17,700 nt of DNA, taken from positions 1 through 17,700 of the forward strand of contig DJSB01000029.1 in assembly GCA_002437945.1 (NCBI GenBank). The letters are read 5' to 3'. Of the stretch, positions 13,897 through 17,700 are shown one piece after another. This DNA is from Christensenella sp. UBA6345 (GTDB taxonomy: Bacteria; Bacillota; Clostridia; Christensenellales; UBA1242). The position numbers and the translations under genes are program-made. Below the pieces are notes generated by a model. The model saw only the letters and a list, made by a program, of their open reading frames with translations. It ran no database searches and was not told the origin of the DNA. How positions within the stretch are numbered: position 1 is the stretch's first letter; the number at the start of each line of letters is the position of its first letter.

Positions 13897-16026
13897 ATGA
13901 AACAAATATTTAATCCGAGACCTATCTTTGCGGCATTTGTATGCTTAATTTTAGGGATTGTTGCTACTACCAATATTATTTTAAGTCGCTCTATAATCAA
14001 TATTATAGTGCTTGTTTTTGCTTGTATAATATTAATAGGCTTGGGTGTAATACTTGTATTTAATATGTTTAAGCAGTCATTGTCTAGATTAAGATTACTA
14101 GTGATTGCTTTTTCTTTCGTAGCCTTAATAATTGGGAGTGTTATTGGTACAATTGTTATTACTCAACCTATCAAAGAATATTCTGGCGAAGTGTCTGTTA
14201 GTGGTACAGTTAGTACAATTAAGGAGTATAGCAACGCAAAAATATATTATCTAGAAAAGGTTAAGATTAATGGTAATTCATCTAGTGGTGAATTAGAATT
14301 AATTGTATTTAATAAAGGTAAAGATATAGATATAAAAGTTGGTAATAAAGTTAAAAGTGTAGCAGATATATCAACTATTGATAAAAGTAATAAAAATTTA
14401 TATTTTCTTGCCAATAATGTGGTATATAAAGCAACTACTCAAATAAGTAACTTAACTTATGATAATTCGATGAACTTTAAGTACTGGATTAAAAACAAAA
14501 TTAAAGATAATATGAATAAGCATATGAATTCGGGTAACGCAGATATTTCATATTCAATTATATTTGGCGAAAAAGAGAATATGAATAATGACACGTACAA
14601 AGTATTTAGTTATTCAGGTATTGCACATATATTAGCCGTATCAGGTTTACATATAGGATTTTTAGTAACAATGTTATTGTTGTTATTTAAAGTATTTAGG
14701 CTTAACCGCCATCTATCTAATGGTATTATAATATCAATTTTAATTTTCTATGCAAGTTTGTGTAATTATACTCCGAGTGTAACTAGGGCAGTTATAATGT
14801 CTATAATCTTAATACTAGCAAAAACATTTAATCGTCAGTATGACGGACTTAATTCTATATCAATGGCAGGATTAATTATACTTTTGGTTAATCCATTAAG
14901 CATATATTTAGTTGGTTTTCAATTAAGTTTCTTATGTGTATTTAGTATCATGGTATTTGCTTCTCCAATCACAAAATTATTAACTAGTATTAAATGTCCT
15001 TATAAATTGGCCAATTCTATGGCAGTGTCATTATCAGTCAATATTGGTGTTGCTTGTGTAATGCTTCAAAACTTTAAGCAAGTAAGTTTAATTTCTGTAT
15101 TGTCTAATATGGTAATTCTGCCTATCTTCTCTGTATGCTTTTGTACTATGTTTTTGGTATTATTCTTGGGATTAATATTCCCATTTGTTAATTATGTATT
15201 AATAATTCCTAATGTGTTATTGCATTTTATTAAATTACTTGCCAACTTTTTCTGTAATATCAATATAGTTAATTTTGAAGTAATGCATTTTAGTTATGTA
15301 TTAGTGGCTTTAGGTATAATAGCATCATATATTTATCATTTTGCACTTGTAAAAATAAGTATAAGAAGATGGATATGTGTAGTAACTGCTATAGTAATTA
15401 TAGCATCAGGATTTTTAATTAATATTCCACAAAAATTTAATTATAATTATGTTATGGTTAATGTTGATAGTACCGGAGATTATGCATTCATAACCAACAA
15501 AGATACTCGTGTCTTAATAGTTAATGATATGTATAATTCGGCTGATATTATAGAAGACCTTAACGAAATTAAGGTTAACCATATTGATTATATAGTGGTT
15601 AATAAATATAGCGTTAAGCAAAAAGATATGATTAATGAGTTAATCTCTAAATACAAAATAAAAGTTATGTATGTAGATTCTAGAATGGAAAATATTATAT
15701 ATAATTCGTTTAGTCGTAATATCTTTGTTAGAGTAATAAGTGACGATAACAATACATTTACAATTAATGATATTAATTTTAAAATCGTGGGTGGTTTAGA
15801 TGAAAATTTGGGTGTAATAGCCAATTATAATGACACTTCAATATTAATCCTTAATAACAATGCCAACAATTCTAAATTAAAATTGTATTTAGACGATAAT
15901 ATATATGATTATGTGATTACTACTAAAGGTACAGACTTTAAAGATTTACAAGCAAAAACAATAATTAATCGTAATAATATTAGCGAGTTTGAATTTAAAA
16001 ATTTACTGGACAATGTTAAGGCTTAA
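13897..16026 (+). CDS. comEC: ComEC/Rec2-family DNA uptake channel protein with degenerate metallo-beta-lactamase-like domain
   Basis: This 709-residue polytopic protein belongs to the ComEC/Rec2 family, which forms the channel that passes single-stranded DNA across the membrane in natural transformation. The N-terminus (NPRPIFAAFVCLILGI) and a soluble OB/DUF4131-like region lead to the competence domain. That domain has the hallmark ILAVSGLHIGFL (about 245-256), TPSVTRAVIMS, and NPLSIYLVGFQLSF. The C-terminal domain (about 515-709) is positioned like the family's metallo-beta-lactamase nuclease domain, but the HxHxDH motif is missing: the equivalent strand end reads IVVNKYSVKQKD. The nuclease is thus probably inactive. 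The ATG is preceded by a promoter and no SD. It is followed after 36 bases by holA, an order common in Bacillota. No other competence gene is present. Confidence 0.92.
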   Translation: MKQIFNPRPIFAAFVCLILGIVATTNIILSRSIINIIVLVFACIILIGLGVILVFNMFKQSLSRLRLLVIAFSFVALIIGSVIGTIVITQPIKEYSGEVSVSGTVSTIKEYSNAKIYYLEKVKINGNSSSGELELIVFNKGKDIDIKVGNKVKSVADISTIDKSNKNLYFLANNVVYKATTQISNLTYDNSMNFKYWIKNKIKDNMNKHMNSGNADISYSIIFGEKENMNNDTYKVFSYSGIAHILAVSGLHIGFLVTMLLLLFKVFRLNRHLSNGIIISILIFYASLCNYTPSVTRAVIMSIILILAKTFNRQYDGLNSISMAGLIILLVNPLSIYLVGFQLSFLCVFSIMVFASPITKLLTSIKCPYKLANSMAVSLSVNIGVACVMLQNFKQVSLISVLSNMVILPIFSVCFCTMFLVLFLGLIFPFVNYVLIIPNVLLHFIKLLANFFCNINIVNFEVMHFSYVLVALGIIASYIYHFALVKISIRRWICVVTAIVIIASGFLINIPQKFNYNYVMVNVDSTGDYAFITNKDTRVLIVNDMYNSADIIEDLNEIKVNHIDYIVVNKYSVKQKDMINELISKYKIKVMYVDSRMENIIYNSFSRNIFVRVISDDNNTFTINDINFKIVGGLDENLGVIANYNDTSILILNNNANNSKLKLYLDDNIYDYVITTKGTDFKDLQAKTIINRNNISEFEFKNLLDNVKA

Positions 16027-16027
16027 C

Positions 16028-16056
16028 TAGACTAAATATGAAAAAATAGGTATACT
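16028..16056 (+). promoter_or_regulatory. Predicted promoter of holA, giving a leaderless mRNA
   Basis: TAGACT (16028-16033) and TATACT (16051-16056) are spaced by 17 bases. Six bases separate the -10 from the ATG at 16063, which places the transcription start on the start codon itself. Confidence 0.55.
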
Positions 16057-16062
16057 ATAAAT

Positions 16063-17031
16063 ATGAAATATGTAGAGTTAAAAAGTTCATTAAAAAACAA
16101 TATTTGTAATAATTATCTGTTATTTGGGGCAGATGAATTTTTGCTTAACAAAAGTGTAGAACTTATCTTTAAAGCACTTAATATCAATGTCGTGGATATG
16201 AACTATCAAAAGTTTTTAGGTGAAAGCATTGATTTTGATGATGTCATTAAAGCACTTGATACTATGCCAGTTTTTGATGAAAGAAAATTGGTAGTAGTAT
16301 ATCTTAATGTAAAAACCAGTGTAACCAATCTTAATAAACTTAACAATTATTTAAAATCACCCAATCCACAAAGTGTATTAGTGTTAGTAGTAGGCGATAA
16401 CATTAACGATGTAAAGTCTATTGAATCACGTTTTGAAAAAGTAGACTGTAATAGATTAAGTGAAGATGTAGTTAATAAGTTTGTACTTAACGAACTTAAA
16501 AAAGCCAATACCAATATTACAGTATCAGCACTAAAGACACTTAATGAGTATTGTGTGTATGATTTAACAAAGATAGTTAACGAATTGTCCAAACTTATAA
16601 GTTATGTTAGCGATAAAAAACTTATTGAAGAACAAGATGTTAAATTGTTGGTTAATAAGACTTTAGAGTTCCAGATATACGAACTTACCGAAAACCTTGC
16701 AAAAAAGAATAAAAATAGGGTATTTGAAATTCTAGATATTCTTAAATCTAAAAAAGATGTTTATCGTACTATTATGCCATTAATTTACAACCATTTTAGA
16801 CGTTTGTTTTATGTGGCAACATCTAAAGAAGCAAAGAGTGAACTAGGCATAATGCTAGGTGTAAAAGACTATGCTATTACTGTAGCATATAAACAAAGTA
16901 AAATGTTTACTAAAGTCCAATTAAAGAATATTCTTAACGATATGGAACAATTGGATTATGAACTAAAAACTAGTGCTATATCCAATGATTTGGCTATAGA
17001 TTACTTGGTGCTAAAAATACTTAACTATTAA
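16063..17031 (+). CDS. holA: DNA polymerase III delta subunit
   Basis: This 322-residue protein is the delta subunit of the clamp loader, the wrench that opens the sliding clamp during replication. Recognisable are the N-terminal NNYLLFGADEFLLNKSV, the following PVFDERKLVVVY segment (strand plus the conserved acidic/arginine patch), the central helical region DLTKIVNELSKLISY, and the C-terminal collar region with RTIMPLIYNHFRRLFYV. Length matches the family (about 320-345). The gene sits between comEC and rpsT as in many Bacillota. No SD precedes the ATG, and a -10 box lies 6 bases upstream, so it may be expressed both from a comEC transcript and from its own leaderless one. No clear terminator follows. 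Confidence 0.93.
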   Translation: MKYVELKSSLKNNICNNYLLFGADEFLLNKSVELIFKALNINVVDMNYQKFLGESIDFDDVIKALDTMPVFDERKLVVVYLNVKTSVTNLNKLNNYLKSPNPQSVLVLVVGDNINDVKSIESRFEKVDCNRLSEDVVNKFVLNELKKANTNITVSALKTLNEYCVYDLTKIVNELSKLISYVSDKKLIEEQDVKLLVNKTLEFQIYELTENLAKKNKNRVFEILDILKSKKDVYRTIMPLIYNHFRRLFYVATSKEAKSELGIMLGVKDYAITVAYKQSKMFTKVQLKNILNDMEQLDYELKTSAISNDLAIDYLVLKILNY

Positions 17032-17078
17032 AGATAGTAATAAATGAAAAAATAAAGCAATATTTACAATTTTTTTAC

Positions 17079-17107
17079 TTGCAATAATTATATTAATGTG
17101 CTAAAAT
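17079..17107 (+). promoter_or_regulatory. Predicted promoter of rpsT
   Basis: TTGCAA (17079-17084) and TAAAAT (17102-17107) are spaced by 17 bases, with a TG two positions before the -10 (extended -10). The leader would be about 38 bases and contains the SD AAGGAG. Confidence 0.7.
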
Positions 17108-17151
17108 ATTGCAGATTTCAAAAATATCAAATATATTCAAGGAGAAAACAA

Positions 17152-17661
17152 GTGGCAAACATTAAATCAGCAAAGAAGCGTATTAAAGTTATTGATCGCC
17201 AAAGAGCAGAAAACAAATTTGTAAAAGCAACTATCGCTACTTATACAAAGAAATTTAGAGCATTAGTTGAAGAACGCAAGTTTGATGAAGCCGAGGTTAA
17301 ACTTAAAGAAACTATTAGTTTGATTGACAGTGCTGAATCTAAAGGTATTCTACATAAAAACAATGCTTCTAGAAAAGTTGGCAGATTGTCTTATGCTTTA
17401 GCAAAAGCAAGATTTGAAGCAAAACCTGTAGAAGAAGTAGAAGTTAAACCAGAAGTTAAAGCCGAAGTTAAAGAAACTAAAGTTGAAGAAACTCCAGTTG
17501 CTAAAAAGACTACTAGAAAGACTGCTGCAAAAACTGCAGAAGTTAAAGAAGAAAAGCCTGCTAAAAAAGCAACTAAAGTTACTGCAAAGAAAGAAGAAAA
17601 AGCAGATAAAGCAGAAAAACCTGCTAAAAAGGCTACAAAGAAAACTACTAAAGCCGAATAA
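17152..17661 (+). CDS. rpsT: Ribosomal protein bS20 with long lysine/alanine/glutamate-rich C-terminal extension
   Basis: The first roughly 87 residues are a canonical bS20, which binds 16S rRNA in the small subunit: ANIKSAKKRI at the start, RQRAENKFVKA, and the C-terminal GILHKNNASRKVGRLS signature. The predicted protein is 169 residues, against the usual 80-95. The extra part is low-complexity and charged, rich in Lys, Ala, Glu, Thr and Val, and contains EKPAKKATK twice (DNA at 17551 and 17614). It looks like histone-H1-type tails and is probably disordered. The start is GTG 17152: a strong SD (AAGGAG, 17139-17144) lies 7 bases upstream, and this gives the family's normal N-terminus. It ends in tandem TAA codons 19 bases before the insertion-sequence end, with no terminator in between. 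Confidence 0.93.
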   Translation: MANIKSAKKRIKVIDRQRAENKFVKATIATYTKKFRALVEERKFDEAEVKLKETISLIDSAESKGILHKNNASRKVGRLSYALAKARFEAKPVEEVEVKPEVKAEVKETKVEETPVAKKTTRKTAAKTAEVKEEKPAKKATKVTAKKEEKADKAEKPAKKATKKTTKAE

Positions 17662-17678
17662 TAAAAATCACCATAGCA

Positions 17679-17693
17679 ATTGAAGTGAACCCC
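17679..17693. repeat. Right arm of 15-bp perfect inverted repeat pairing with 8-22
   Basis: ATTGAAGTGAACCCC here is the exact reverse complement of 8-22. The 3-4 bases next to each arm on the inner side are not identical, so there is no target duplication linking the two ends as one inserted unit. Confidence 0.85.
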
Positions 17694-17700
17694 ATTTTTG
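17681..17700. mobile_element. Probable terminal end of an insertion sequence (IS3/IS150-like), truncated by window edge
   Basis: The sequence TGAAGTGAACCCCATTTTTG opens with TG and resembles, from memory, the left terminus of IS150-group elements. The element would extend to the right of the window. Past the shared 13 bases it differs from the left-hand end, as the two different ends of one element type would. This suggests two copies in the same orientation, but the inference rests on 20 bases. Confidence 0.5.

Noticed and set aside
17032..17078. Terminator between holA and rpsT
   Set aside because: A T-run is present but the upstream sequence forms only a weak, interrupted stem.
17483..17683. 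Second plus-strand frame (Leu/Lys-rich) inside the rpsT tail
   Set aside because: It is a +1 reading of the AAG/GCT/GAA-rich repeats of bS20, starts without an SD and runs to the insertion-sequence end.
1..17700. Mollicute-type genetic code (TGA as Trp)
   Set aside because: All reading frames are full-length under the standard code, Trp is encoded by TGG, and no in-frame TGA interrupts a recognised domain.

Overview
This window is very AT-rich, densely packed, standard-code bacterial DNA. Its gene content points to the Bacillota, and most likely to an uncultured clostridial-type lineage. The evidence is minD-minE followed by a SpoIVFA/SpoIVFB-like pair, comEC-holA-rpsT in that order, an 8Fe-ferredoxin with a strong Shine-Dalgarno (SD) site, and TTG/GTG starts placed behind good SD sites. 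TAA ends 14 of the 15 genes and TAG one; TGA is never used. I cannot name the species.

Layout, left to right. Positions 1-20 look like the end of an insertion sequence. A long minus-strand gene (46-3747) encodes a 1233-residue surface protein with four extracellular beta-sandwich-like modules, one membrane span and a long cytoplasmic coiled coil. A divergent AT-rich spacer follows, then two half-size TauE/SafE permease genes, a 2[4Fe-4S] ferredoxin with its own promoter and terminator, a Ppx/GppA-family protein that has lost its catalytic motifs, and a divergent MreB-like actin homologue that sits alone between two terminators. Next comes an operon minD-minE-spoIVFA-like-spoIVFB-like (8624-11122), then a solitary DUF4132-type protein of 756 residues with a good promoter. 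A bidirectional terminator separates that gene from a convergent cysteine-rich zinc-ribbon gene. Finally comEC, holA and rpsT lead up to a second insertion-sequence-like end at 17681.

How the genes fit together. The middle block is a reduced version of the classical mre-min-spoIVF neighbourhood: shape (MreB-like), division-site placement (MinD/MinE) and an intramembrane protease with its membrane partner (SpoIVFB/SpoIVFA). MreC, MreD and MinC are absent from it. Several proteins keep the fold of a known enzyme but lack its signature catalytic residues: the Ppx/GppA-like protein, the ComEC C-terminal metallo-beta-lactamase-like domain, the M23-like SpoIVFA domain, and in part the MreB-like protein. 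comEC and holA each have a well-spaced promoter whose -10 box lies only 6-8 bases before the ATG and no SD, so both may be read from leaderless mRNAs. Ribosomal protein bS20 carries a lysine/alanine/glutamate-rich tail that nearly doubles its length.

The outermost signal is a 15-base perfect inverted repeat at the two window ends (8-22 and 17679-17693), beginning TGAAGTGAACCCC as in IS150-group IS3 elements. The segment therefore seems bounded by two insertion-sequence copies, or by an assembly break at such copies. No tRNA, rRNA, CRISPR array or phage gene is seen.
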